Assembly (NCBI GenBank): GCA_029964075.1
Contig: CM057129.1
Coordinates: 10,531,430 to 10,595,429 of the forward strand
DNA length: 64,000 nt
DNA from: Patiria pectinifera
Lineage: Eukaryota; Echinodermata; Asteroidea; Valvatida; Asterinidae
Direction of reading: 5' to 3'
This document shows positions 37,530 to 48,099 of this stretch, piece by piece. Below the pieces are notes generated by a model. That model was not told the origin of the DNA. It ran no database searches and worked only from the letters and a program-made list of their open reading frames with translations. How positions within the stretch are numbered: position 1 is the stretch's first letter; every line of letters begins with the position of its first letter. The position numbers and the translations under genes were made by a program.

Positions 37530-38712
37530 ACACATCAACTTTGACTACCAGAAGATGAAGGTCAAACTAGCTGTGCAGTGTGTTGCAAGCCGCTCAGTAG
37601 CGTGTGCCTTGAGGTTTTGTCATTTCAGCAGTGTGCCTGGTTTTGAGAGTGCTGATGCTCTAGCTACAGCAGATGCAATTGATCTGTTAGATAAAACCTT
37701 CGACATATTGAACAGTAGGTCAGTTCAAGCAAAGGGTTTCAAGCGTGCTGTTGTTCCCTCAGAAGGCTGCATTGAACGCACAGAAGAAGTATTTGCTGCA
37801 AGTGAAGAAATGCTGCAGTCACTTGAACAGCTGGATGGAACACCGCTCCTTGATGGCAGACGCAAGACTGGCCCCATGGGACTGCTCATCTCCATCCAGG
37901 TAGTACGCTGTCTTCTTGCTGAGATGCGTGATGGCATCCTACCTCTCAGGTACCTCCTTACATACAAGCTTTCACAAGATCATATTGAGCTCTTCTTCGG
38001 TGCTGTGCGTCTTCGCAATGGCTGTTCATACAATCCAACACCTCGACAATTCCGCACTGCTTTCCGTCGATTGTTGGTCCATGCAGGAAAAGGCGTTGTG
38101 GCGACCAATGGTAACTGTCAGGCACAAGATGACACAGCTGTTGTCACATTACCGTGGCGTACTGCTTCATCAGTATCTGATCTACCTCAAGCCAGTGATC
38201 ATGAAACTTCCTCCCAAGATCAACAAGAGAGTGTTGAAATGCCACACTCTGGGTGCTTTGTCAAGGACTGTAGTGTGTGCTGTGCAGTTGTGGCTTACAT
38301 AGCTGGTTTTGTTGTGCGGTCAGTTTCGGAGAGAAATCCGTGTGCGGACTGCAACTCTGCTATGAGACATTCTCAGGATGATCCATGTCCAGCTTTGTCA
38401 CTCATCACCATCAAGAACTACAAGACGTATGAAGAGTGCAATTCTGCTTCAGGTCTGATCTACCCTTTTGGTAGCGTGATGACAATTGTCCTAGAGACAG
38501 AGCGACAACTCAGATCTACTAGTCATCAGCTGTCTTCAAAGAAATGCATGGCTACAATCACAACCAAATCTCTGGAAAAGTTGGCTAACCAACCTCTTTT
38601 TCCAAGACTGAGTGACCACATGTTTGATGCAGAGGGTATCGAGTCACATTTCTGGTTGCTTATGAAGAGTATCATCCGCCGCTATGCCCTCACACACGTG
38701 AAAAATGTGTAG
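37530..38712 (+). CDS. Transposase exon 4: insertion domain, catalytic Glu and C-terminus
   Basis: The acceptor TTTTTACAG restores the frame (Arg codon split) into HINFDYQKMKVKLAVQCVAS. The last catalytic residue is Glu at 37987-37989 within YKLSQDHIELFFGAVR, followed by NPTPRQFRTAFRRLL. A Cys-rich stretch (CFVKDCSVCCAVVAYIAG, then NPCADCNSAM) is typical of the C-terminal part of these proteins. Stop at 38710-38712, no frame break. Confidence 0.88.
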
Positions 38713-38820
38713 GGACAAACAGATGCAGCTGGGCAAAACAGGTCTGGGCAACAAGTTACAAAGGACAAGAATCTTTCTGAATTCATAAGTGTGAACTTCC
38801 GGCACATGGTGGCTTGGAGG

Positions 38821-39365
38821 TTGTATACAGGTCAAACAGAATGGCTGCCAGTACCGATCCTTGTGGCAGGCCGTTCTTCAGGAGCTGCTAGCGTACATGT
38901 CGCCCATGTGAACACAGAATTGTTGTTGCAGCAGCAGCTCAACTGTGTCGCCAGCCCAGCGTTGTAGGACTTTGGAGATTTTAAGTACATGTAGTAGACC
39001 TTTGTGCCACACAGTATCGTATGCAGTAGTTAAATCGAGGAAGTCAGCGCCATGCAGTCTTTAAGCGTTGCAGGTATCCATTTTTATTCAATTGATCAGC
39101 AAATCTGTTTGCGCGAAATAGACCATGGCAAAAAGACTAAGGTTTTAAGATGGCGATCGATGGTTTTCAGTTCTCCAGGTTTTGGGTAAACTTTTCTCCG
39201 AAGTAACCCTGAAAGGAAGAGTGCTAGCCATTTTTTGCTGCATGTCCCATATGTTTCAGGAACTTGGGCTGGATGTTGTCATATCCTTGTGCTTTCCCAC
39301 ACTTCAGATCTTTCAAGGCTGTGTTGACTTCTTTGATGGTGATTGGAGTTTATTGTTGTTGTAGT
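38821..39365 (-). pseudogene. Non-LTR retrotransposon reverse transcriptase fragment (jockey/CR1-like)
   Basis: On the minus strand, in order: EVNTALKDLKCGKAQGYDNI with FLKHMG (about 39340-39250), RT motif A in FLDLTTAYDTVWHKGLL (about 39040-38985), and motif B in LKNGLPQGSVLAAILFDLY (about 38885-38825). Stops and frame changes separate them, and both ends are missing. A dead fragment, inserted antisense just past the transposase stop; it may affect the 3'-UTR. Clade assignment beyond non-LTR is tentative. Confidence 0.8.
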
Positions 39366-41018
39366 TTGATCTACTGGTTTTGACTTCCTGAAGGAATGCA
39401 TACTTGTGTAATCTCATGTTTGATCTGTCTGTCAGTCACAGTTTTGCCCACGTTGATGAGATTGCTTGCTACTGCATTTGGTTTGATTGATGGTCTGGTT
39501 GAATTGGGGGGGGGGGGGGGTTGTTGTTTGGAGCCGGGGTTGCGAATGAGGTTCCACTTTTTTTGACGTGAGTGTGTGAAGTTCAAGAAAGTCTTTGAAG
39601 TCTTTGAAATGATGCTTTTAAACATGTATAAAGTTAAACATTTTGGCAGGAAACAATGCCTGAGCGTTAATTTTCCATGATAAGTTTGCCTATGGAGTAA
39701 AATGTTACATGTAAATGTTAAAGTTTTTTCTGGCATACATCATACTGTACATGTAATGTCACAAGGCTCGAGTCGTCTTCTTATTTTTTAATACAAGAAT
39801 GAATTCACCCAGGAGTTTATGGGTACCTGGGAAGGTACGGTAGAGACCAAATTTGATGAAATTGTATGTAAAGCACTTTGAGACCAAGCACCATTATTAT
39901 TATGTATGCACAAAACACCATAACGGACAACCCTTTCATTAAGTCTTGTGCATGTGTTCATGGGTGCTTGTCACAATTTTATCATCTTGTTTTATGACTT
40001 ACAAAACTTGTTCTTGTCAAGATCTTTAAGGATATCTTAAGAATTACAACTAAAGAAATTTCATCTGAGAAAAAGGTTTTTTGGTTACACAAGATATAAA
40101 ATGCGTGGGTACAGGATTAATTTTTTATTGGACAATCAGTTGTGCTTACATGCATGTGCTCATACATTTTCATGCTGCTTCATGGCATGGATGTGGTGAT
40201 GGTTGCGGGTGCATGGAGATTTATATTTTGTTTTGTCAATGATTTTAGCAACTTCATGTATGTCCTCTGGCATTAAGAGTGTTTTTTTTCTGTGCTTAGT
40301 TACTGAGTACGGTCTATGTGCAATAGATGGAGGTTCAGTAAGCAAGACATTTATGTGAAGCGCTACAAAATTTGGCCAAGGTAGTATTTGTTTTAGATAT
40401 GTACTTCACATCTAGTGAATAGACCTACATCAAAATGCTCTAAAAAATTGTACACATTTGACTTCAAGCTTTAATGTCCATCGACCTGTAGAATTGTGCT
40501 GTTTTACTTTTGATTAAAAATATTTTGGGATCTTAATAACCAAAGTATAAAATTCATTACTCAGCCTTCCTCACTACAGGTCAGAAACTTTTTTTTTTTA
40601 AACCTTGGAGTAGACAAGGTACTGAATTATCTTTTCAAAATCATACTTATTTATTTGAAACTGTATTTTATTGTGTATATATTTGTATGCAGATGTTGTA
40701 CATGTACATAATTTATAGAAATTATAGCACATAGAAATTTATCCTTCTATGAATGTTGCTTTGTTTGATTTCAATTGTTACAAATAAATTGAAATTTATC
40801 TTGAAAGCTAATTGTGTATAAGTAATACATTGTATCACTTACAACCAACATATGGCAGTTAGTGCTTAGTGGACATGCTGTATATGAACAGGCCTTTTTT
40901 TCAATAGTGGGTAAATCGCATCTTTGGCTCTCAATAATTCTTTCAAGTTTTATATAAAGTTATTTAATAAAAATAACTATAAATCAGAGATGAGTCTCCC
41001 ATTGGATCTAAGACATCA
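39366..41018. other. P-like element interior without recognised genes
   Basis: A/T-rich. AGCACTTTGAGACCAAGCAC followed by ATTATTATTATG (39867-39905) resembles the 3' tail of CR1/L2-like retroposons. AATAAA occurs near 40783. No coding frame is supported. Confidence 0.5.
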
Positions 41019-41113
41019 GACGTCACGCTTTGTTTACATGTGCGCTTTCCTATTACATGTTCGTCCCTGCTGGCTCAAATAGGGAAGCACACATGTAAAC
41101 AGAGCGTGTCGTC
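41019..41113. repeat. Long perfect-like hairpin
   Basis: Arms of about 37 bp (GACGTCACGCTTTGTTTACA... and its imperfect inverse ending ...AGAGCGTGTCGTC) around a ~22-bp loop. The core TTTACATGTGCGCTTTCCTATT pairs with AATAGGGAAGCACACATGTAAA. Could be a tiny foldback or a structured RNA; no homologue in this window. Confidence 0.6.
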
Positions 41114-41367
41114 ATTATATTTTAGGTCTATTGAAATAATGAACAGAATCTGTGGAGAACACCACCATGACAATCAGACCACACTTTTTGAAGTAACTGG
41201 AGGAATCGTGGCTGACAGTAGTGTAGGCATATAGGTGGGGTGGGCGTGGACCTTGGCCGATGTAGCTCCCTGACCTACATACATGTACAAGTACGTTCTA
41301 GATCGCCTGAAACTAAAGCTCAATGGTTCTGGACTAGTGCTGAATAGTAACACGTGACGTAGCAACC

Positions 41368-41656
41368 AGGGGCAGATCCGGAGGAAGGGTTTGTGGGTCA
41401 GAAACACACCCCCCCCTTCTTTGACTGGGCTCCCTTAGTACAGGCATGCAACTGGGGAGTCGCAAAAAAGAGGAAATTCAAATCTTTCCAAGACTTTATA
41501 CAGTGTTTTTCTATTTTCAATGGCACACATGGGAAGTAAAAAAAGAGGAAATCAGCTGATCCGAGGAAAAGTTGCATGCCTGTTAGTAACAATAAAAGAA
41601 ATAACGTGCCTGATGGGCCGGACCCCCCCCCCAATTTTTCCTGGATCTGCCCATGG
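41368..41656. mobile_element. hAT-like MITE inside the P-like element
   Basis: CAGGGGCAGATCCGGAGG at the left and CCTGGATCTGCCCATG at the right form imperfect inverted termini. GCAAC lies on both outer sides, a possible part of a target duplication. Confidence 0.4.
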
Positions 41657-42101
41657 CAACCGATTATAAAATTTTTTGGTGTAATTTGGGGGGCGTGGGG
41701 GGCAACAGACCCCCCCATGAAACCTTGTCGCCCCAGTCTCCCCCTGAGATTTTGAGTTTTTAAAAATATTATCATTGATCTACATGACGCCCCCTCCCCC
41801 ATGAAATGTTCCAGCGCCCCCCCCCCCGAAAAATTCCTGGTTCGACCCTTTGACTTCCCTTGTTTTGTTAGGCAGTGTTAGGTCTATTTTATACTAGCAA
41901 GTATCCGCCGTAGTATCAAGTGAAACAAACGGGCCGATTTCGATTTCCTCAAAGCATGAAGGAACACAAGAAGGAGTTCGAACGGCCCGCTTAACCCCCA
42001 CAGGGTAATTCTCAACCAATTAGCGAGCTGGCCGACCAGTGGAAAAGGCATGGAGACCTCCTGCTGCGCAAGATTTACGACCTTCATAAGGATCCTTTAC
42101 T
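41657..42101. other. Spacer before the foldback element
   Basis: C and G runs (41625, 41700, 41815) and no recognisable gene. The minus-strand open frame at 41884-42087 has no domain and is not called. Confidence 0.4.
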
Positions 42102-42339
42102 CACAGTGTATGGGCGGCCTTTAGGGCAAAAAAGACAATCACAAAATTAAAGTTAAACAAAAATACAATAAAATCAAATGTACAATAATAAACAATAACG
42201 TACAATTAACAATGAAAATGTAGGACAACAAAATAAAGAAACCCAAAACAAAACTGAATCGTAAAAAAATTAAAAACACAAATTAAACATAACAAATAAA
42301 CATTCGTGTTCAATGTACAATAAACACAAATTAAACTAA

Positions 42340-42672
42340 ACCCAAAATTACTGTAAGTCCCGCGTCGAATGTAAACCCCAAAAGTACTGTAAGCCCAACA
42401 AATTACTGTAAGCCCCGCGATGAATGTATACCCCCAAATAATTACTGTAAGCCCTGCGACGAATGTATACCCCATTTTACTGTAAGGCCCGCGTCGAATG
42501 TATACCCCAAAATTACTGTAAGCCCCGCGTCGAATGTATATCCCAATATTACTGTAAGTCCCGGCCGCGACGAATGTATACCCCAAAATTACTGTATTAG
42601 TCCCGCGACGAATGTAAACCCCAAAATTACTGTAAGTCCCGCGACAAAATTGTAAACCCCAAAATTACTTAA
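42340..42672 (-). repeat. 36-bp tandem repeats, left foldback arm
   Basis: Units of the form CCCAAAATTACTGTAAGCCC followed by CGCGTCGAATGTATAC, with small variants. Inverted relative to 46180-46690. The open frames here (42206-42586) are a by-product of the repeat length being a multiple of three. Confidence 0.85.
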
Positions 42673-42960
42673 AGCGGGGTACCAGTCTACATGGACTGGT
42701 ATACAACAACCCATCACTGCTGCGTGGCCAAGCTACATAGGCTGTACACGTGCAACTTTTGCGTTTATTTGGAGGGGGCGTAATCATACACAAACAACTT
42801 TGTTACATGTCAAGTCGGATTGGAGGGGACATTTTTTTGGGGGGGGGGGCAGCCACCATGATCAATTAATATTGTCAGATTGGGCATTTGTTTCTTTTTT
42901 GAGAAGTGATTTATAGCTGAGAACATAGCAAGGATGGACCGATATGTGCAGGCTAAGTTC

Positions 42961-43767
42961 AGGGAACAATTTTCATTGTTGGAAAATTCCAAAAAAAACT
43001 TTCCAATTTGCCGCCGTGAAGTAAAGTTGATTTAACGGGGAATAAAATTGGGTTTTGTTATCAGCATCAGCAGGAGCGTTCCTCTTTCTTTTAACTTTTT
43101 GGGAAAGGAGTCAAATGATCTTAGGACCGAAGGCTCTGCGAACTGATGTACATTTTTGACTTTATCTTGCGACCAGCATGGCTATATGGTATGGATATCG
43201 GTACCAGTGTAGGTACATAATGCCTAGAGCGTATTTCAGAGACAAATTTGAAAAACGCGAATGCAACAAAAAAGATTTAACCCTTCTTCCTTAGTCAAAA
43301 AGGCGAGATCTCGTGAACGTTACTTGATGGGCTTTTAAAAAGAACTTTTGCAAATGGGAAAGACACTTTGGAAAAATCCAATCAGTTTCACTATGCTTCA
43401 TGAATTTCTCAATAAACGAGCACATTTTTAACAGTATTTAATTACTATTATTTTTTGGTGTGGTCGTGGTGGTGGTGGGGGGAGTGGGTGGCTGAGGGGG
43501 TGCCAGACAGAAGATATATCAGAATGGCGCAATAAGACCGACAGCGGGCGCAATAATTTTGATTAGAGTTTCAAAAATTTCTACGCGTCCGAGTCGTTAA
43601 TTTGCATAAAAAGTGCCCCCACAATTTTTTGTAAAAAACGAGACCGTCTAGTTTAAAAATCGGTGGAATCGTGCGGATATAGCCGAGGATCATCTAGCTT
43701 TTGGGCTTTTATCTCGGAGCAGATTTGATAAAATTAGGGTCCAACAATAAAAATTATTCCCTAAACT
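42961..43767. other. Central unpaired part of the foldback element
   Basis: No open frame of note, a G-rich run near 43455-43500, no gene recognised. Confidence 0.5.
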
Positions 43768-43933
43768 AGCCTGCACATATCGGTCCATCCTTGCTATGTT
43801 CTCAGCTATAAATCACTTCTCAAAAAAGAAACAAATGCCCAATCTGACAATATTAATTGATCATGGTGGCTGACCCCCCCCCCCCCCAAAGAAATTCCCC
43901 TCCATCCGACTTGACATGTAACAGAGTGGCTTC

Positions 43934-46052
43934 GGGTAGCAGACCAGTAAATAAACTTCCATTGACCCCAATGGTAAATGCTCCCACTTCAAAAATTCAG
44001 GAAAAATACTCACAACTCTCCAAGGTGTTCGAGACACACATCAAATTAAAGCTTATTTCATCATCTTTCATTTTCTTTTCAATTTTTGGAGGGTCAACTT
44101 TGAGGAGAAATTTCCATCTGAAGATGATCACCCCTGAAAATAGTCCTGAAGCCCATCGCCATTTTGAAAAACGATGCCTACACTCCATTGCAAAGTAGAG
44201 CGCTTTTAGGGTCCAAATTACATCAAAATTACACAGAACTGCAAGCTCCAAGTCCTGTGCACGGTTTCCACCCATATTTTTTACAAACCCTCAAGTTCAT
44301 GGCCCACAGCATGCTCAAATACCGAAGATTTTGAGGGCATGCAAATCGTGATTTGGCCGGCGCAGGCAATTTCGGACCGATTTACTGGTCTGCACCCTAT
44401 AGAGAAGCGAGGTTTTGAAAAAATTTCTCCAAACCACTTGTACGGCACGAGGAAGGATGGATGACTCATATTTCATCAAAAAATTGCGAAAAAAAAATCT
44501 CTGACTGCGATTTCTGGCCTGAAAACAAGCCCTCTGTTTGCGGCTACCTTACTGTAGGGCGCCCCCAACGGACGTGAGTTTTTGCTCCTTCCGACCCCAA
44601 ATTACCCCCCCCCCCCCTTGTTCGCTCGAAATTGCTGTGATTGGAGGACGGTCCATCGGCCCTATTCAGATTTTGGGCGCATTTGTTGCGGAACCGCCAT
44701 TGGTGACCCCTTTGAAACGCTGCCCCCCAGGTTCCGCCCCCTGAAAAACACTCTGCAAACATTAGACAAAAAACAGTGGATGACGCCATTATGAAACTAC
44801 AGAGAAGCTATGTTTTGAAAAATTTCTCCAAACCACTTGTACGGCACAAAGAAGGATGGATGATTCATATTTCATCAAATAATTGCGAAAAAAAATCTCT
44901 GACTGCGATTTTTGGCCTAAAAACAAGACCTCTCTTTGCGGCTACCTTACTGTAGGCGCCCCCAACGGACGTGAAATGAGTTTTTGCTCCTTCCGACCCC
45001 AAATTACCCCCTTGTTCGCTCGAAATTGCTGTGATTGGAGGACGGTCCATCGGCCCTATTCAGATTTTGGGCGCATTTGTTGCGGAACCGCCATTGGTGA
45101 CCCCTTTGAAACGCTGCCCCAGGTTCCGCCCCCTGAAAAAAACACTCCGCAAACATTTGACAACAAACAGTGGAAGACGCCATTTTGAAACTACAGAGAA
45201 GCGAGGTTTTGAAAAATTTCTCCAAACCACTTGTACGGCACGAGGAAGGATGGATGACTCATATTTCATCAAAAATTGCGAAAAAAATCTCTGACTGCGA
45301 TTTCTGGCCTGAAAACAAGCCTCTGTTTGCGGCTACCTTACTGTAGGGCGCCTCAACGGACGTGAAATGAGTTTTGCTCCTTCCGACCCCAAATTACCTC
45401 CCTTGTTCGCTCGAAATTGCTGTGATTGGAGGACGGTCCATCGGCCCTATTCAGATTTTGGGCGCATTTGTTGCGGAACCGCCATTGGTGACCCCTTTGA
45501 AACGCTGCCCCAGGTTCCGCCTCTGAAAAAACACTCCGCAAACATTTGACAACAAACAGTGGAAGACGCCATTTGAAACTACAGGTAGCAGACCAGTAAA
45601 TAAACTTCCATGGACCCCAATGGTAAATGCTCCCACTTCAGAAATTTGGGAAAAATTCTTACAACTCTCCAAGGTGTTCGAGACACACATCAAATTGAAG
45701 CTTATTTCATCATCTTTCAATTTCTTTTCAATTTTCGGGGTGTCAACTGATGACTTTTAGGGTAGATTTCCATCTGAAGATGATCACCCCTGAAATAGTC
45801 CTGAAGCTCATCGCCATTTTGAAAAACGATGCCTACACTCCATTGCAAAGTAGAGCGCTTTTAGGGTCCAAATTACATCAAAATTACACAGAACTGCAAG
45901 CTCCAAGTCCTGTGCACGGCTTCCACCCATATTTTTTACAAACCCTCAAGTTCATGGCCCACAGCATGCTCAAATACCGAAGATTTTGAGGGCATGCAAA
46001 TCGTGATTTGGCCGGCGCAGGCAATTTCGGACCGATTTACTGGTCTGCACCC
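43934..46052. mobile_element. Composite A-BBB-A insertion in the right foldback arm
   Basis: Two family A MITEs (43934-44397 and 45584-46052, same orientation) bracket three tandem ~395-bp B units. The outer ends are inverted repeats (GGTAGCAGACCAGTAAAT and ATTTACTGGTCTGCACC). TTCG flanks both sides, and the uninterrupted left arm has a single corresponding site near 42800, so the whole block was inserted as a unit or grew by recombination after a single insertion. Confidence 0.7.
44401..45584 (+). repeat. Three tandem B repeats of about 395 bp
   Basis: Units start AGAGAAGCGAGGTTTTGAAA at 44401, 44801 (AGAGAAGCTATG variant) and 45195, and end GCCATTTTGAAACTAC. Close similarity by eye, with differences mainly in C-run lengths. 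Parallel open frames in all three (for example 44538-44744 and 45031-45294) shift frame between units and are not coding. Confidence 0.85.
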
Positions 46053-46179
46053 TTCGTGTATGATTACGCCCCCTCCAAATAAACGCAAACGTTGCACGTG
46101 TACAGTCTATGTAGCGCGGCCACGCTGCAGTGATGGGTTGTTGTATACCAGTCCATGTAGACTGGTACCCTGCTTTAAG

Positions 46180-46690
46180 TAATTTTGGGGTTTATAATTT
46201 TGTTGCGGGACTTACAGTAATTTTGGGGCATACATTCGTTGCGGCCGGGACTTACAGTAATTTTGGGGTAAACATTCGACGCGGGGCTTACAGTAATTTT
46301 GGGGTACGCATTCGTCGCGGCCGGGACTTACAGTAATATTGGGGTATACATTCGACGCGGGGCTTACAGTAATTTTGGGATATATACATTCGTCGCGGGG
46401 CTTACAGTAATTTTGGGGTATACATTCGTTGCGGCCGGGACTTACAGTAATATTGGGGTATACATTCGACGCGGGGCTTACAGTAATTTTGGGATATATA
46501 CATTCGTCGCGGGGCTTACAGTAATTTTGGGGCATACATTTGACGCGGGACTTACAGTAATTTGGGGGTACAGGCCTACATTCGTCGCGGGACTTACAGT
46601 AATTTTGGGGTTTACATTCGTGGCGATACTTACAGTAATTTGGGGGTTTACTTTCTTCGCGGGGCTTACGGTAATGTTGGGTTTAGTTTA
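46180..46690 (+). repeat. 36-bp tandem repeats, right foldback arm
   Basis: About 13 units of the form ACTTACAGTAATTTTGGGGT followed by ATACATTCGTCGCGGG, some with a GCCGG insertion. Inverted copy of 42340-42672, with more units. Confidence 0.85.
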
Positions 46691-46904
46691 ATTTGTGTTT
46701 TATTGTACATTTAACACGAATGTTTTATTTGTTATGTTTATTTTTTTTATTCTTTTACGTTTCAATTTTGTTTTGTTGTCCTACATTTTCATTGTTAATT
46801 GTACGTTATTGTTTATTTTTTTTTGCATTTTATTTATTTTATTTTTGCTAAACTTTAATTTTGTGATTGTCTTTTTTGCCCTAATGGCCGCCCATAACAG
46901 TGTG

Positions 46905-47340
46905 TCTTGCCGCTGCACGAAAAGACAACTTACCTCGCACCGTATACGCGTATTATGCACAAACCATAGCACAAACACATTAAATGACAACTCACACGAC
47001 TCAGACGTGTCAGAAATGCATGACCAACGCAGTGCACTCCAGCATGCCGCGTTTCGCGGCGGTTGTAGGCCTAATTAATTTATTTTGAAATAACACACAA
47101 ATACATAGCTGTACAGCACTGTGAAGTGAAAGTTTCAAAGGGTTTTCAGTCACCATCAATGCGTTTTCGACCGAACTTGTCGATTTGTATCATTCCTTCC
47201 GATGTTATTCCATAGAGTTGTGCACATTTATTCAAAACTCCCGCCCATGGTTTCATACTTAGTCGGGCGCCGTCAAAATTACGGTACCCTGACGTTGATT
47301 TCCATAGGCGCTGTCCGTCTATAGGTTCTTTATGTCTATG
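46905..47340. other. Right end region of the P-like element
   Basis: Unique sequence ending in the right terminal inverted repeat (47312-47340). Inside the end, ACCATGGGC-type and CCGTAATTT motifs mirror those next to the left end. No gene. Confidence 0.65.
47312..47340 (-). repeat. Right terminal inverted repeat of the P-like element
   Basis: TGTCCGTCT then ATAGGTTCTTTATGTCTATG, inverse of 32423-32451 with one mismatch. Confidence 0.9.
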
Positions 47341-47540
47341 GGGGGAGGCGCTTAACTCTTTTGAATGATTACTCCAGAAAATGAGGAGTCTTAATTAAGG
47401 TCCCTTTAATGAACCACGCCAATGAGTAATACTTTGCAGCGTAATATCTCTCGAAAATATTAGGTTTCAAAACGACACACCCTAGATAGTTGAAGTTCTT
47501 ATTACTTTTCTTTTCAAGCTAAATTATTACGCCTTCGTTT
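47341..47540. repeat. Segmental module X, copy 3, right part
   Basis: Resumes at GGGGGAGGCGCTTAACTC and follows copy 1 from 3801 to about 3931. It then jumps to the equivalent of about 4790 (junction CCCTAGATAG/TTGAAGTTC near 47490), a deletion of about 0.86 kb relative to copy 1. Confidence 0.75.
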
Positions 47541-48099
47541 TTCAATCAAAAAATGTAGACTGCATAACCTGACTACAAAATACTTGCCACCGAATGCGTG
47601 GCTCCATTCAATAACACGAAGCGCACAACAAACACTGATTGAATCACGTATGTGCCCGGTGTACGTCATTATTCTATCCACCAACCAAATTTAGTCACCT
47701 AACACGTCGGTGACCACAGAGTGAGTGGTCTGTGATTGACATGTGCCAATCACAATAATCACGTGTTTGAATGTGTCACCGACATCCATACATTCATTCC
47801 ACCAATTAGATGCGGCTATTTGAGTGTCGGTGATACAAGTTTCTGGATTTAATGCGTGGCAATGTAACATTGACATAATTTCCCTCATCAATATGAAGGA
47901 GTCGGTGATATGTGATTGACAGCGCGCAAGGGCCAATCACAAACCGGGCTCGTAAGTTCCTCAGTCACTGCTCGGGAAATCGACGTCAATACTTAAGTCA
48001 CAAGCTGCCGGCTCTCTCCTCACAACGACCGCAGCTCATGTCCACGTCCAGACGACAACCCGAGAGAACTGTTTGCAAGATCGAAACAAGAATTGCACG
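47541..48099 (+). promoter_or_regulatory. Upstream region, promoter and exon 1 of C1q-3
   Basis: CCAAT at 47933. The TATA-like element is changed to TACTTAAG (47990-47997), where the other four copies have TATTTAAG. The conserved non-coding exon ends at 48099 before GTGAGT. The promoter may be weakened. Confidence 0.6.

Larger units (their letters stand above)
34065..38712 (+). pseudogene. THAP-type P-element transposase, four exons, 5' exon broken
   Basis: Exons 34065-34671, 35151-35410, 36382-36950 and 37530-38712 join with compatible phases (1, 0, 2) at canonical GT/AG sites. The product has an N-terminal THAP zinc finger for terminal-repeat binding, a coiled-coil/helical region, and an RNase H-like catalytic core interrupted by a GTP-binding-type insertion, as in Drosophila P transposase and vertebrate THAP9. 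Acidic residues are visible in VIDSMHLK, TCDGTEHN and DHIELFF. Exons 2-4 are fully open (over 660 codons). Exon 1 uses three reading frames and lacks a zinc ligand. It lies inside 29-bp inverted repeats, so this is the element's own gene. Either recently inactivated, or exon 1 holds sequence errors. Confidence 0.88.
42102..46904. mobile_element. Foldback transposon with tandem-repeat arms
   Basis: Left arm 42102-42960 and right arm (43768-43930 plus 46053-46904) are long inverted copies. The outer ends read CACAGTGTATGGGCGGCC and its inverse GGCCGCCCATAACAGTGTG. Each arm contains AT-rich sequence, then about ten or more copies of a ~36-bp repeat, then a unique part with GGTACCAGTCTACATGG. The unpaired centre is about 42961-43767, with no coding frame. 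Long arms built of internal repeats are seen in foldback and Galileo-type (P-superfamily) elements; membership is inference. Confidence 0.75.
32423..47340 (+). mobile_element. P-superfamily DNA transposon, 14.9 kb, with nested insertions
   Basis: Terminal inverted repeats of about 29 bp, one mismatch: 32423 reads CATAGACATAAAGAACCTAC and the right end at 47340 is its inverse (GGTTCTTTATGTCTATG), continuing through AGACGGACA. Further inside, ACCATGGGC and CCGTAATTT recur on both ends. Flanks GGGGGCACG (left) and GGGGGAGGCG (right), against GGGGAGGCG at the uninterrupted paralogue (3801), fit an ~8-bp target duplication with a mutated left copy. Length of repeat, CA...TG ends, duplication size and the encoded THAP transposase all match the P superfamily. 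The unusual length comes from insertions downstream of the transposase. Confidence 0.9.

Noticed and set aside
44538-45549. Parallel open frames of 60-101 codons in the B repeats
   Set aside because: They shift frame between units wherever C runs differ, and have no domain or start context.
42340-46690. Regular ~36-bp repeats resembling a CRISPR array
   Set aside because: The units are contiguous direct repeats without unique spacers, occur as mirror-image arms of a foldback element, and the genome is animal.
46212-46691. Open frames of 107-130 codons with periodic peptide repeats, both strands
   Set aside because: The repeat length is a multiple of three, so several frames stay open on both strands; this is a by-product of tandem DNA repeats.
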